A program made the position numbers and the translations under genes. From Euptelea pleiosperma (Eukaryota; Streptophyta; Magnoliopsida; Ranunculales; Eupteleaceae), in contig CM068547.1 of assembly GCA_035048495.1 (NCBI GenBank), positions 18,421,913-18,485,912 on the forward strand: 64,000 bases of DNA. Reading direction: 5' to 3'. Below the pieces are notes generated by a model, which was not told the origin of the DNA, searched no databases, and saw only the letters and a list, made by a program, of their open reading frames with translations. Shown here in pieces: positions 1-10,605 of this stretch (position 1 is its first letter; the number at the start of each line of letters is the position of its first letter).

Positions 1-816
1 ATAGAGTCTCATTACGCGCTTCTTCTGTCGCAGGAAACCCCGATGGGAAAATTCTCGAGACTTGCGAGCCCACATCGATCAGGAAAGCCCATTATCAAAG
101 CTTAAAGGGCCCACATGCTGTGACTAGAAGATATGGGCCGAATATGGGCTGAATAAGAGGACCAAAAGGCCAGCCCAAAGAACGAAGAGAGTAGGATAGC
201 CAATGACCAAAAGACGGACCAAAGCGTTTAAAGCCACATGAGTCAGCAAGGAATGATAGTCTACTCTACTGGAGAAGCGTGAGGATGGTCACAGTGAAGA
301 CCAGGGTTCCAGACCCTCTGCCAATACTTTTATCTCCATTTTTTGATATTTTCTCTCTCATCTCTCCTTATTCTCTCTCTCTCTTCATCTCTCGGTCCTC
401 GAATCTACTGACCTAACCCCAGAACTCCTGCCCATCGGCTCTATCTCATCTCCCTTAGCTTTTTGACCGTTGGATCTTCCATCGGACCGTTAGATCTTCA
501 ATCGGATCGTTGGATCTCTCTAGATCCGTTGATCTACCAATCTGGGTCCCAATCAAGTCACCATCCATCCGATCGCCATCAGACTGTCTGTCACATCATC
601 TTGTGAGACGATGGACATCATCAATCCATGTGGGCCAGTAGCCGGGCCCATAATCATCGACCCGCTGTCCGACCAGTTAGTGGACCCAGTGAATTTCCAA
701 ATAATTTTAATTAAATTTTAAAAAAATGGGGGGTCCACTAAATGGGGACATTCCCCAAAGAAAAGTAGACTTTTACTTAAAAAAAAAAATATATATATTT
801 TTTTATTTCAAAAATA

Positions 817-872
817 CCCTATTTCCAAATAGGGAGCTTTATAAGAGGAAGGAGAAGGGTTCGTTTGAACCC
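817..872 (+). promoter_or_regulatory. LTR core promoter: hairpin, TATA-like box, hairpin
   Basis: CCCTATTT-CC-AAATAGGG (817-834) lies just before a TATA-like TATAAGA (840-846), which is followed by GGGTTC-GTTT-GAACCC (857-872). Other family A copies keep this layout. In the copy at 61575 the first hairpin has 10-bp arms (62559-62584), the box reads TTTAAAAGG, and the second hairpin is at 62607-62622. The position fits a retrotransposon promoter with a structured RNA start; transcription itself is inferred. Confidence 0.6.
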
Positions 873-1912
873 TAATCCCCCTCCTATCTCTTGCTCTATC
901 TTCCCAAAACCATCCCGAACTTTTTCGCTCCTTCTTGCTCCTTCTTTCTCCTCCTTCTTCTTCTTCTTCTCCTCCACTCCTTCCTCTCCGGCGAGCCACC
1001 ACCGGACTGGTACGCCGGCTCCACCATCTTCTTCTTCTTCTTCTTCTTCTTCTTCTTTGTGTAGCACCACTGCTGTTGCTCTACCCATAGCAACAGATCT
1101 TCTGCCCCTGCAACCACCATCCAACGGTGCTAGTTAACGGTGCTGCAACCAGCACCGCCTCCTCCTTCTCCAACAGTCGGACTACCTCACGACTGCCCCT
1201 CCTTGCTCGTCGTTCCACCTCCTCTACCACCAGAACCCAACGGAGGTTCCCACATTGCTGCAACTTCGGTTGCCGCCCCCATCAACGGCCAGCAACCCCT
1301 TCTCCACCTGCTGCTTCGTCCTCCTCCTTGCTCCACCTGCAACAGCGCCTCAGCCTTGCATCTCCACCACAGATCATAGTTGCACCATTCTTAACGACCT
1401 ACAGCTTTTAGTTGTCAGATCCTGTCCCCCACCTCCTTCTCTTCCACATCTCAAGGCCGTGGAGAACATCAAAACCGCCTTCATCAATGTCTCTACACCT
1501 TGTTGTTCACACTTGTCTACACCGCCCAGCCCAACCACCACTTGCAACTCCAGAAGGTGTTGAGGAGGACGCCTCACCATCATATAGAGCATCACCACCC
1601 TCCTCTTTGTTGCCTTTGCAGCCTGCAACTTGCACCACAGACCTGCCACACCTCAGCAACTCCGGTGAACACCGACCGTTGACACCCTTCCTTGGCCTGC
1701 TGGGTAGCAACGCACATCATCACCACTACAAAATAGCAACTTCTTTGCTGTCCACACTTCCTCTTTGAGCAATCTCGCAGGTTGCCCCTCTATGGTTTCA
1801 CGTCCATGTTCTCTCAGGGAAAACCAACACATCTTCTCTCTTAATGGATAACCTGGGCCGAACCACTCACCAGGCCAATCCACATCTTGGCAAAATCATT
1901 GCCATCTTCATG

Positions 1913-2412
1913 GTAAGTTGTCCCAAGGTAGATCTCTCTCTTTAGCTTTCTCGCTCTTTAGTCTCTTTCTCTCTCTAAATTTTCCCATTTCTCTCTCTAA
2001 AATCCTCATTCTCTCTCTACTTGGTCTCTTTCTCTATTCCTCTTTTATCTCTCTAAAAGTAGTTTCTCTCTCTAGTTTTTATTGCTTTCTAGTGTAATTT
2101 GCTTCAAGTTATTTACATAGATTTCCATTCAAAAGCAATGTAATTCCTATAATTTTCAATACAAGTTAAGTTCGATCAGTATTGCATTATTTCACTTTTT
2201 AGTAATGTGTTGATTTTCATGATTCTCTCTCTAAAAATTAAAAAAAAATCATGTTCTAAAATCTCGTGATCATCATCCTCACCACTCCATCTTTCTTAGT
2301 GACAATTTCTGAGAAAATTTTGTCATTTCATGTTCACTGCTTGCACAAACTAACCCCGAGTGCGGATCGACATCCGACATGAATCCCTATACAAAGATCT
2401 AAAATTTTGCAG
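1913..2412 (+). other. Putative LTR-internal intron
   Basis: A consensus plant 5' splice site (ATG|GTAAGT) is followed by a long CT-rich tract and ends at TTTTGCAG|GA. Corresponding sites occur in other copies: 17642-18044, 48711-49192 and 63386-63834 on plus; 43684-43268 and 56435-55996 on minus. Conservation in otherwise divergent copies suggests that the element's leader is spliced. No transcript evidence is available here. Confidence 0.5.
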
Positions 2413-2492
2413 GATTTAAGAACTGGATCAATTACAAATCTTGTTGAGATTAGGGTTTCCGTAACCAACGACGCGGAAAAATCCTACTTTCA

Positions 2493-4002
2493 GATGCTGT
2501 GGCGCGCTTGAAGATGGAAGACGCCAGCAAGTGCTAGTGCGAACTAGCAACACAAGGAGAAGAGGAGGAGGCTGGGCGGTGCTAGTGGAAGTTGCAGGTC
2601 GTGGTGGAGGCGGTAGAGCATGTAGTGAGGGGCGGCAGCAAGGAGGGATGGCAGCAAGGAGGGATGGCAGCAAGGAGAGATGGCAGCAAAGAGAGATGGC
2701 AGCAAGGAGATGGTGGAGAACCCGCTCAAAACAGCAAGCAGCGGTGGTGGTAGAGCTCTTGATCGGTCAGAGTTGTAGCCTACAACTTCGGGAATAACTT
2801 GGTGACGAAGATGAAGAAGAAGGTGGAGAAGAGGAGGAAAAACAGCCTAAAGAGAGGGGGAAAAGGGGCAAGAGGTCTTGGGGGAAAGAAATGAGAAGAT
2901 GGGAGAGGGATTAGGGTTCAAATGAACCCTTCTCCTCTCCTCTATATACCTCCCACTTTCCTTTAATGGAAAATGGGATTTTTAGAAATAAAAAAAAATA
3001 TATATATGTATATATATATATTTTTTTTAAGAAACCTTTTCTCTTTGGGGGATTTCCCCATTTAGTGGACCCCCCTATTTTATTTTTAAATATTGATTTA
3101 AAGCATTTTAAAATCTCGGGGTCCACTAAATGGCTGGGCCACGGGTCGATGATGATGGGCCTGGCTACTGGCCCATATGGATTGATGATGTCCATCGTCT
3201 CACAAGATGATGTGACAGATAATTTGATGACATTCAGATGGATGGTGACTTGGTTGGGACCCAAATTGGTAGATCGATGGATCTAGAGAGATCCAACGGT
3301 CTGATTGAAGATCCAACGGTCAGAAAGCTAAGGGAGATGAGAAAGAGCCAACGGGTAGGAGTTCTGAGGTTAGGTCAGTATATTTGAGGATCAAGTGGTG
3401 ATGTATAGGGAGATGAAGAGAGACGGGAGAGAAAATGGAGAGATAGGAGAGAAAACTTTACAGACTATAAAGATAACTACTGGCGGAGGGTCTGGAACTC
3501 TGGTTTCAATATGTTCTCTTCTCGAGCTTCGCCAGCAGAGCAGATTATCATTTTCTTCTCATTTCATGTGACTTTGACTGCTTTGGTCCGTCTCTTGGTC
3601 ATCGGCTCTCCATCTCCCTTGGTTCTTTGGACCGGCTCTGTGATCCTCTGACTTGACTTGTACTTGGCCTATATCTTCTCGTCATAACATGTTGGCTCTT
3701 TAAGCTTTGATATTAGGCTTCTGTGGTTAATTGTGGGCCCGCAAGTCTCGAGAATTATCCGATCGGGTTTCCTGTAATAACGAAAAATGCATAATGAGAT
3801 TTAGTCAAAACGACTTTATATCTAGACTTCAAAAAATGTGTTTAATTCATGCAAATATATCATTTTATCCCAAAAAATGTGTTCTACGCAATAGAAGAGA
3901 CTCTTACATAGAAAAGTTGATAAATAGTGCAGTTTTTCATAGGAGAGTGCGATAACGTTCAGAGGATAATAGTGGAAAATATGCAATTTTAAGCGAATAT
4001 CA
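2493..4002 (-). mobile_element. Family A LTR, minus sense, 3' LTR of short Athila derivative, truncated
   Basis: On the plus strand this reads toward AAGCGAATATCA at 4002, so its sense start is at 4002. The sense 3' part (normally TGAAAGTAGG on plus) is missing at 2493, where the plus-sense LTR abuts. It keeps the second promoter hairpin (2914-2929), a decayed leader palindrome (about 2771-2787) and short G-rich tandem repeats near 2640-2710. The adjacent sense-strand sequence GTTGGGGTTA resembles a polypurine tract, marking this as a 3' LTR. Confidence 0.75.
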
Positions 4003-4533
4003 TAACCCCAACTAGCATATTACCAATCCTTGGCAATTAGTGCAAAATAAATGAGGTTAAAAGGGCTCTGCAGCTGCTGCACACTTTCTTATATTAGTTT
4101 AGGAAAAACACCGTTCGTCAAACCATTGAATGGATGCAAAAATAGTTACATGCTAGCAAAGAGTTGGAAAGTTTTGGCGAGACTACAGACTGATAATCAT
4201 GACCCAGAATAGTCAGACTCTTCGTGTGTGTGTGCTCAACATTTTCATCATCCCAGAGTTAAGACTTCCAGATCACCTCTATGTTCTTATGCCTCGACCT
4301 CAAATCTCACATGTTTAAATTCCTAAATTATTATAACTTTGCACCCGGCCTTCCGAGGCATTAAAAATAGTAATTTAAAAATAGCTAAAAATAACTAAAA
4401 ACCAAAAATAGAAAGTTTCCGCCGAAAAGGTCAGGCTGTCCAAATTGAGCAGCTTTCCGCTTCAACAACTTTCCAATTCCGTCTTTACATCCTTTTTCGC
4501 ACTCCCGTACACCCGAGCGGCAGCGGCGCCATT
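4003..4533 (-). mobile_element. Internal domain of short non-autonomous Athila derivative, copy 1
   Basis: Only about 530 bp separate the two LTRs, far too short for gag-pol. The plus-strand right end carries the complement of TGGCGCCGCTG (4521-4531), a primer binding site like that of the Athila element at 28790, two bases from the LTR. The left end carries the polypurine tract. Parts resemble the leader of the Athila element around 28.85-28.95 kb. No ORF is present, so this is a TRIM/LARD-like passenger that would depend on an autonomous Athila. Confidence 0.75.
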
Positions 4534-6171
4534 TGAAATTAGGGTTTTTCCGTGTCGTTGGTTATGGAAACCCTAATCTCAACACATTTGTAATTTATCA
4601 GAGATTTCTTGCAAAAAAATAGTAATTCTTCGAACAGTGGAAAGTATGTCCGATGTCGATCCGCACTCGAGGTTAGTTCGTGCAACCATGAACATAAAAT
4701 GATGGGTTTTTATTAGAAAACATAAAGAATACGGAGAAGTGAGAGTGATGATTACGAGATTAAAACATGATATATATTTGTTTGATTTTGGGAGACCTAT
4801 TCTCGATTAAAGAGACTAATAAGAAAGTAAATTCGAAAGTACTATTAAATTAAAGAGAGATTATGAACAAGAACGCAAAAGAAACTAGATTTTATTGAAT
4901 TCAAATAACTTATTGACATTGAAGAAGAAGAAAAAAAACAAAAAAAAAACAAAACAATAATCAAAACTAACCTTAGAAGAATGATGAGTCTAGAGAGATA
5001 AAACTAGGGAGTTTTAGAGAGAGGGAGAGAATGATAGGTAAAATGACCTTGCATACTTACCCTTGGAGGGTCGGGTTATGGAGGTTCGGGACGTGGTGCA
5101 CTTGCAGCTGACAGGGGTGAGCATGGTGGTGAAGTTCTTGCAGGCATCTGTTGCTGTCCCTCTCTTGGGCAGCAACACACACCTTTTTTCTTTGGGGGAT
5201 TTCCCCATTTAGTGGACCCCCTTATTTTTATTTTTAAATATTGATTTAAAGCATTTTAAAATCTCAGGGTCCACTAAATGGTTGGGCCACGAATCGATGA
5301 TGATGGGCCCGGCTACTGGCCCACATGGATTGATGATGTCCATCGTCTCACAAGATGATGTGACAGATAATTTGATGACGATCGGATGGATGGTGACTTG
5401 ATTGGGACCCAGATTGGTAGATCGACGAATCTAGAGAGATCCAATGGTTCGGTGGAAGATCCAACAGTCCGATTGAAGATCCAACGGTCAGAAAGCTAAG
5501 GGAGATGAGACAGAGCCAACGAGTAGGAGTTCTGAGGTTAAGTCAGTAGATCTGAGGATCAGGTGGTGATGTATAAGGAGATGATGAGAGACGAGGGAGA
5601 AATAGGAGAGATGAGAGAGAAAACACTACAGACTATAGAGATAACTGCTGGCGGAGGGTTTGGAACCCTGGTTTTCAATATGTTCTCTTCTCGGGCTTCG
5701 CCAGCAGAGCAGATTATCATTTTCTACTCATTTCATGTGGCTTCGACTGCTTTGGTCAGTCTCTTGGTCATCGGCTCTCCATCTCTCTTGGTTCTTTGGA
5801 CCGGCTCCGTGATCCTCTAACTTGACCCGTACTTGGCCTATATCTTCTAGTCATAGAATGTTGGCTCTTTAAGCTTTGATATTAGACTTCTGTGGTTGAT
5901 CGTGGGCCCGCAAGTCTCGAGAATTGTCCGATCGAGTTTCTTGCAATAACGAAAAGCGTGTAATTAGATTTAGTCAGAACGACTTTATATCTAGACTTCA
6001 AAAAATGTGTTTAATTCATGAAAATATACCATTTCGTCAAGAAAAGTGTGTTCTACACAACAGAAGAGACTCTTACATAGAAAAGTTGATAAATAGTGCA
6101 GTTTTACGTAGGAGAGTGCGATAACGCTTAGACGATAATAGTAGAAAATATGCACTTTTAAGCGAATATCA
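4534..6171 (-). mobile_element. Family A LTR, minus sense, shared middle LTR of the tandem
   Basis: Runs from TGAAATTAGGG (4534) to AAGCGAATATCA (6171) on plus. An internal deletion near 5180 removes the TATA region and most of the leader, so it is 1.6 kb instead of 2.3-2.6 kb. A GTAAGT site remains (complement near 5060). It is flanked on both sides by nearly identical internal domains, so it serves as 5' LTR of one unit and 3' LTR of the next. Confidence 0.8.
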
Positions 6172-6702
6172 CAACCCCCGACCAGCATATTGCCAATCCT
6201 TGGCAATTAATGCGAAATAAATGAGCTTAAAAGGGCTCTGCAGCTGCTGCACACTTTTTTATATTAGCTTAGGGAAAACACCGTTCGTCAAACCATTGAA
6301 TGGATGCAAAAACGGTTACTTGCTAGCAAAGAGTTGAAATGTTTTGGCAAGACTACAGACTGATAATCATGACCTAGAATAGTCAGACTCTGCGTGTGTG
6401 TGTGTTCAATATTTTCATCATCTAAGAGTTAAGACTTCTAGATCACCTGTAAGTTCTTATGCCTCGACCTCAAATCTCACATGTTTAGATTCCTAAATTA
6501 TTACAACTTTGCACTCGGTCTTCCGAGGCATTAAAAATAATAATTTAAAAGTAGCTAAAAATAACTAAAAACCAAAAAATAGAAAGTTTCCCGAAAAGGT
6601 CAAGCTGTCCAAATTGAGTAGCTTTCTGCTTCAGCAACTTTCTAATTCTGTCTTTACATCATTTTTCGCATTCCCGTACACCCGAGCGGCAGTGGTGCCA
6701 TT
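6172..6702 (-). mobile_element. Internal domain of short Athila derivative, copy 2
   Basis: Nearly identical to 4003-4533 and of the same length. The sense-strand polypurine tract reads GTCGGGGGTTG next to the LTR. The primer binding site is decayed to TGGCACCACTG (complement at 6690-6700). No coding sequence. The two copies in tandem suggest unequal LTR recombination. Confidence 0.75.
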
Positions 6703-6915
6703 TGAAATTAGGGTTTTTTCGCGTTGTTGGTTACGGAAACCCTAATCTCAACACATTTGTAATTTATCCGAGATTTCCTACAAAAAAATAGTAATTCTTC
6801 ACACAGTGGAAAGTATGTCGATAGAAAAGTTGATAAATAGAGCAATTTTATATAGGAGAGTGTGATAACGCTTAGAGGATAATAGTGGAAAATATATACT
6901 TTTAAGCGAATATTA
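6703..6915 (-). mobile_element. Family A LTR remnant with large internal deletion
   Basis: Joins about 120 bp of one LTR end (from TGAAATTAGGG) directly to about 90 bp of the other (to AAGCGAATATTA). The junction is near 6820. It is the third LTR of the tandem; the terminal CA has become TA. Confidence 0.7.
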
Positions 6916-7003
6916 ATGTGATTTTTGCAGAATTTGAGTGGACCAAGATTAGGTCTTTACAAATTTGGTTGATTCCAGGGTTTCTGTAACCAACGACACA
7001 AAA
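6916..7003 (+). mobile_element. Plus-sense family A LTR 3' tail fragment
   Basis: Contains TTTTTGCAG and a diverged copy of the LTR end (GTTTCTGTAACCAACGAC...). Its end CCTA lacks the usual CTTTCA and runs straight into copia coding sequence. Confidence 0.55.
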
Positions 7004-7434
7004 AATCCTAAATCCCTTCATAAATGGGATTCGGGAAGAAGAAGTTTATGTAGAACAACCTAAGAGATTTGAAGACCCACATAAAAGTAATGATGTTTTA
7101 GGCTTAAGAAATCCTTATATGGGTTGAAACAAGTACCAAGAGATCGGTATGAAAGATTAACTCAATTTCTGTTGGAAATTGGATTCACAAGGGGAATTGT
7201 TGATAAAACATTATTTATCAAGAAAAGAGATAATGGAGTGTTCATATCCCAGATATATGTTGAGGATATTGTTTTTGGCTCAGCCACTAAAAAGTATGCT
7301 TTAGAATTTGCCCAAACTATGAAATTTGAATTTGAGATAAGCATTGAAGGTGAACTGAATATCTTTCCAGGACTTCAAGTTAAATAATTAGAAAATGGAA
7401 TCTTTCTTTCCCAATCAAAATATTCTAAAGAATT
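7004..7434 (+). pseudogene. pol: Ty1/copia (SIRE-type) reverse transcriptase fragment, left part
   Basis: Translation shows copia reverse transcriptase landmarks in order: FINGIREEEVYVEQP, SLYGLKQVPR, the catalytic-box region YVEDIVFGS (normally YVDD; the second D is kept, the first is E), and the FPGLQVK...SQSKYSKE region that precedes RNase H. A one-base loss near 7098 shifts the frame before the SLYGLKQ motif, and a stop follows at 7385-7387. The fragment ends at GAATT (7430-7434), the target duplicated by the Tekay element. The same copia coding sequence resumes at 23104. Wording of the motifs best matches the SIRE/Maximus lineage from family knowledge. The 5' part of pol, the integrase and gag are absent. 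Confidence 0.9.
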
Positions 7435-8834
7435 TGTAATACCCCTGAACTTTCAACTAGGGGTATTATGGTAATTTGACCCTCAAAGGATAATTTTGGG
7501 AGTTTGAACTTACTTTCATCCTTAGATATCATATATTAAGTCATGTGTCAAGTTTGGTAGGATTTGGACGACTTTGAAAAATTTACTATTTTTAGAACTC
7601 ACTTTTAGGGCTAATTTCCTACTAAAAATAATTAACAATAACTCACATGGGACTTTTCTGGACACTAGATGATATACTTGATTTAATTATAAAAATATTT
7701 TGACCCCAGGGCCCGAACACTTTCTAAAAATAACCTACTTACCTTATCTTATGGTTGAAAACCTGTATCTCAAATTTTGGGTCATTCCGACGTCATCTTG
7801 ACACTTTTCTAGGACTTTGAACATTTTTGTCAATTTTGTGTACTTAAATTATTTCATGTGATTTATGTGTGTGTGATATGTGTCAATACCTTGTTGTATG
7901 AACTTTAAATTTTATAGTATAGTTTATTTGAATTAATACATGATTGTTGTATATTATTATATAGTATTGGACCCACATGTATTATATATATTAAATCACC
8001 AGCTTTTTAGGAAATATGGCATAATTGTAATTAATAAGTATTTAAATTATTAATATAAGTAATTGCATAAATTATTTAGCTATAATTGTGGGGTGGGCCT
8101 GTAGAGCTAATTTAAGGGCCTTTTGGACTTAAGAATAACCTTAAATGAGGCCCAATAGATACATATGGGTCTTGGGCCCATCTTTTACCTATAAGTAACT
8201 TAAAATATGAGCTTTTGAGGGTTGAGAAAGTCATTCCTTTGAGAGTTACGAATTTCACCTAGAATAAAATCCTAAAGATTACTTCCTAAACCTATTTAAG
8301 AAAGCCTTGAGGGCTTGGGAGCTTTCACAAACTCTAAACAATCACTCCTGATATTTCTCTATAAAAAATCTATCACTCTTTCATCCTTCTCTCCTTCCTC
8401 CATTGAAGCACCTCCATTAAACCTCCATTAAAGAACCTTTTCAAGCCTTAGAACACCCTCATCCCACTATAAAAAAGAGATAAAAACCTAACATTCAAAC
8501 CCTCTCATCAACCTCTTCAACATAGTTGGAAATCAACGGCATCGGAGAATTCAAAGAAAATGTGGAGCTCCCCTTTCACCATTATTTCAAGCTTCACAAT
8601 ACGAATCTATTGTCTATTTAAGAGGTAGGTAACCCCTATCGTGCATATCTTCGTTTATATATTTTATTTTCTCTGAGCATGTTCATTTCGGTTAGTTGAA
8701 TTATTACTTTGAATTACTCACAAGTGCTCTATTTCTTTTTATCTTAATATTATATTGTTCTTTCCTCGCAATCCCTTTCTCGAATATTATCTTTGATTTG
8801 GAGGGGAGGATAAAGGGTGAAAATGTGCCATAAC

Positions 8835-10182
8835 TGTGGGGGAAAAATATCTGATCTAACCCACACAATCTTTGAGGTCAGACGATTCGGATTTTGGTGA
8901 TGATCGGACGATTCTGATGCTCCAGGATGAAACTACTTTTTCCTCTGCGAAGGATAAGATGATCTCTAGATGAGATTTGGTTGTATCTGTTGACAATGCT
9001 CCGACGCTCAAGTCAGCTTAGGAAATGTAACAGGTTTCAGGAAAATAGTAAAAAAGTTTCAGAGTTTAGGTTATCTGGATCTGGAGAGCAAGATCCCCTC
9101 TTCAGTTCTGAGGGTCTCATATTTATACCCTTAGAACTGGCGTGACTCACCTTCCATGTGTCTAGTCATTATCAGTCAACGATGACTCGGATAGATTCTG
9201 TTATATCTTGACTTCCTTGATTCGGTTATACCTTAAATAACTGAAGTGACACTGAGGTGGCATCCTTCGTATCAAGTATTCGGATAAGGGGATGTCGAAT
9301 TCGTGATAGTTCAACTAGCTGTCGTGTGGCCAATATTCATTAGTTAAGAAATCGATTGTGTTCAGAATACTTACCTCATACGTAAGAGATCCTGCCACGT
9401 AAGTCATTTGACCTCATCTGGCTTTGCCGGGATGAGATTGAAATAGATCCCGTTAAGTAAGTCTGGTGACCTTGTCGGGATAAATGCATCCAGCCAGTCA
9501 TGTGACCTTGCCGGGATGAGTTCCCGGGATGAGATGCTTGAGTTGCCAAGATGAGTTCCCGGGATGAGATGTTGGAGTTGCCAAGATGAGTTTCCGGGAT
9601 GAGATGTTTGAGTTGCCGGGATGAGTTCCCAGGATGAGATGTTGGAGTTCCCGGGATGAGATACTTGAGTTGCCAGGATGAGTTCCCAGGATGAGATGTT
9701 GGAGTTCCCGGGATGAGATACTTGAGTTGCCAGGATGAGTTCCCGGGATGAGATGCTTGAGTTATCAAGATGAGTTCCCGGGATGAGATGTTTGAGTTGC
9801 CAAGATGAGTTCCCGGGATGAGATATTGGAGTTGCCAAGATGAGTTCCCGAGATGAGATGTTTGAGTTGCCGGGATGAGTTTCCGGGATGAGATGTTGGA
9901 GTTCCCCGGATGAGATACTTGAGTTGCCAGGATGAGTTCCCAGGATGAGATGTTGGAGTTCTCAGGATGAGATATTTGAGTTGCCAGGATGAGTTCCCGG
10001 GATGAGATGCTTGAGTTATCAAGATGAGTTCCCGGGTTGAGATGTTGGAGTTGCCGAGATGAGTTCCCGGGATGAGTGTACGTTAGAAATAATGCACCTT
10101 TTGAAATATCTTCGATGGATGCACACCTCGAGATATGTGCACATCAATCCTTGAGATTCGTGTGAAAATTATGGTACCCACA
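8835..10182 (-). repeat. 3' LTR of the nested non-autonomous element
   Basis: TG...CA, 1348 bp, nearly identical to 11823-13192. TATAAATA on the minus strand (9120-9127) marks the promoter. About 570 bp are a GGGATGAG minisatellite. Confidence 0.85.
9508..10076. repeat. GC-rich minisatellite inside LTR (35/22-bp units)
   Basis: Built from a 13-mer (TTSCCGGGATGAG) and a 9-mer (ATGYTTGAG or ATGTTGGAG). Most units are 13+13+9 = 35 bp; some are 13+9 = 22 bp. Because it is repeat-built, it yields artificial minus-strand ORFs of the SHPGNSSWQ type. Confidence 0.9.
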
Positions 10183-10200
10183 TTAGCCCCCTCTCGAAGG
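10183..10200 (-). other. Polypurine tract of nested element
   Basis: The minus strand reads CGAGAGGGGGCTAA immediately before the LTR start TGTGGG. This fixes the orientation as minus. Confidence 0.75.
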
Positions 10201-10325
10201 TGGAGCTCGATCGTAGGAGATGGTTTGCCTTCGAGAAATGTAAGAATAACTTGCAATAATGAAGAAATAATGTAACTAGTTGCTAGTTGATCTGGTGGTT
10301 GATCCATGTATTCTTATAAGTATAT

Positions 10326-10476
10326 CTGTGAGCTCTAGGGAGAATAACTGTGAGCTCTAGGGAGCATGACTGTGAGCTCTTGTGAGTATGACCGTAAGCT
10401 CTTGGGAGTACGGTTGTGAGCTCTAGGGAGCATGGATGTGAGCTCTACGGAGCATGACTAAGAGCTCTAGGGCTCT
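10326..10476. repeat. 22-bp tandem repeat
   Basis: About seven units of CTGTGAGCTCTAGGGAGCATGA and variants, in the internal region of the nested element. Confidence 0.85.
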
Positions 10477-10552
10477 ATGATGATGATGAGGATGATGATG
10501 ATGATGATGATGATGAATAATGATTATGATGATGATGATGATGATGATGATT

Positions 10553-10583
<31 letters not shown>

Positions 10584-10605
10584 CAATGAATGATGATTAT
10601 GATGA
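10477..10605. repeat. (GAT)n microsatellite
   Basis: Long GAT/ATG run with a few interruptions, directly after the 22-bp repeat. From 10606 to 10900 there are imperfect longer repeats around 'caaggttgaatgcc...agctttaagatt...ctggcctcc'. No coding potential. Confidence 0.9.

Larger units (their letters stand above)
1..2492 (+). mobile_element. Family A (Athila-type) LTR, cut by the left window edge
   Basis: Plus-sense LTR. About 200 bp of its start, present in complete copies such as 61575-63911, lie outside the window. In order it holds a U3 with the stem AGGGT-TCCAG-ACCCT (about 304-318), a TATA region near 840, a CTT-rich GC-rich leader (900-1900), a GTAAGT site at 1913, a CT-rich stretch, the conserved block at 2354-2395, TTTTGCAG at 2412, and the terminus CCTACTTTCA. 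It abuts a minus-sense LTR at 2493 and may have inserted into it. The left duplication is off-window, so this cannot be checked. The short ORFs inside are low-complexity and not credible genes. Athila assignment is by homology to the LTR attached to the gag at 30.5 kb. Confidence 0.85.

Noticed and set aside
808..1768. Overlapping Ser/Pro/Lys/Glu-rich ORFs in LTR leaders (also 16.6-17.6, 26.4-27.2, 44.2-44.7, 47.6-48.7, 56.4-57.8, 62.5-63.4 kb)
   Set aside because: They come from CTT/GAA runs and GC-rich leader sequence open on both strands. They are not conserved as one frame among copies.
5544..5820. 85-codon plus-strand ORF and similar frames in U3
   Set aside because: It is the antisense of the LTR U3, and varies by frameshift between copies.
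9376..10022. Minus-strand ORFs with SHPGNSSWQ-type peptide repeats, also at 12486-13032
   Set aside because: They are translations of the LTR minisatellite; several frames are open at once and no start or codon bias supports a protein.
9508..10076. Direct repeats that could suggest a CRISPR-like array
   Set aside because: No unique spacers, units abut directly, and the context is a plant retrotransposon LTR.
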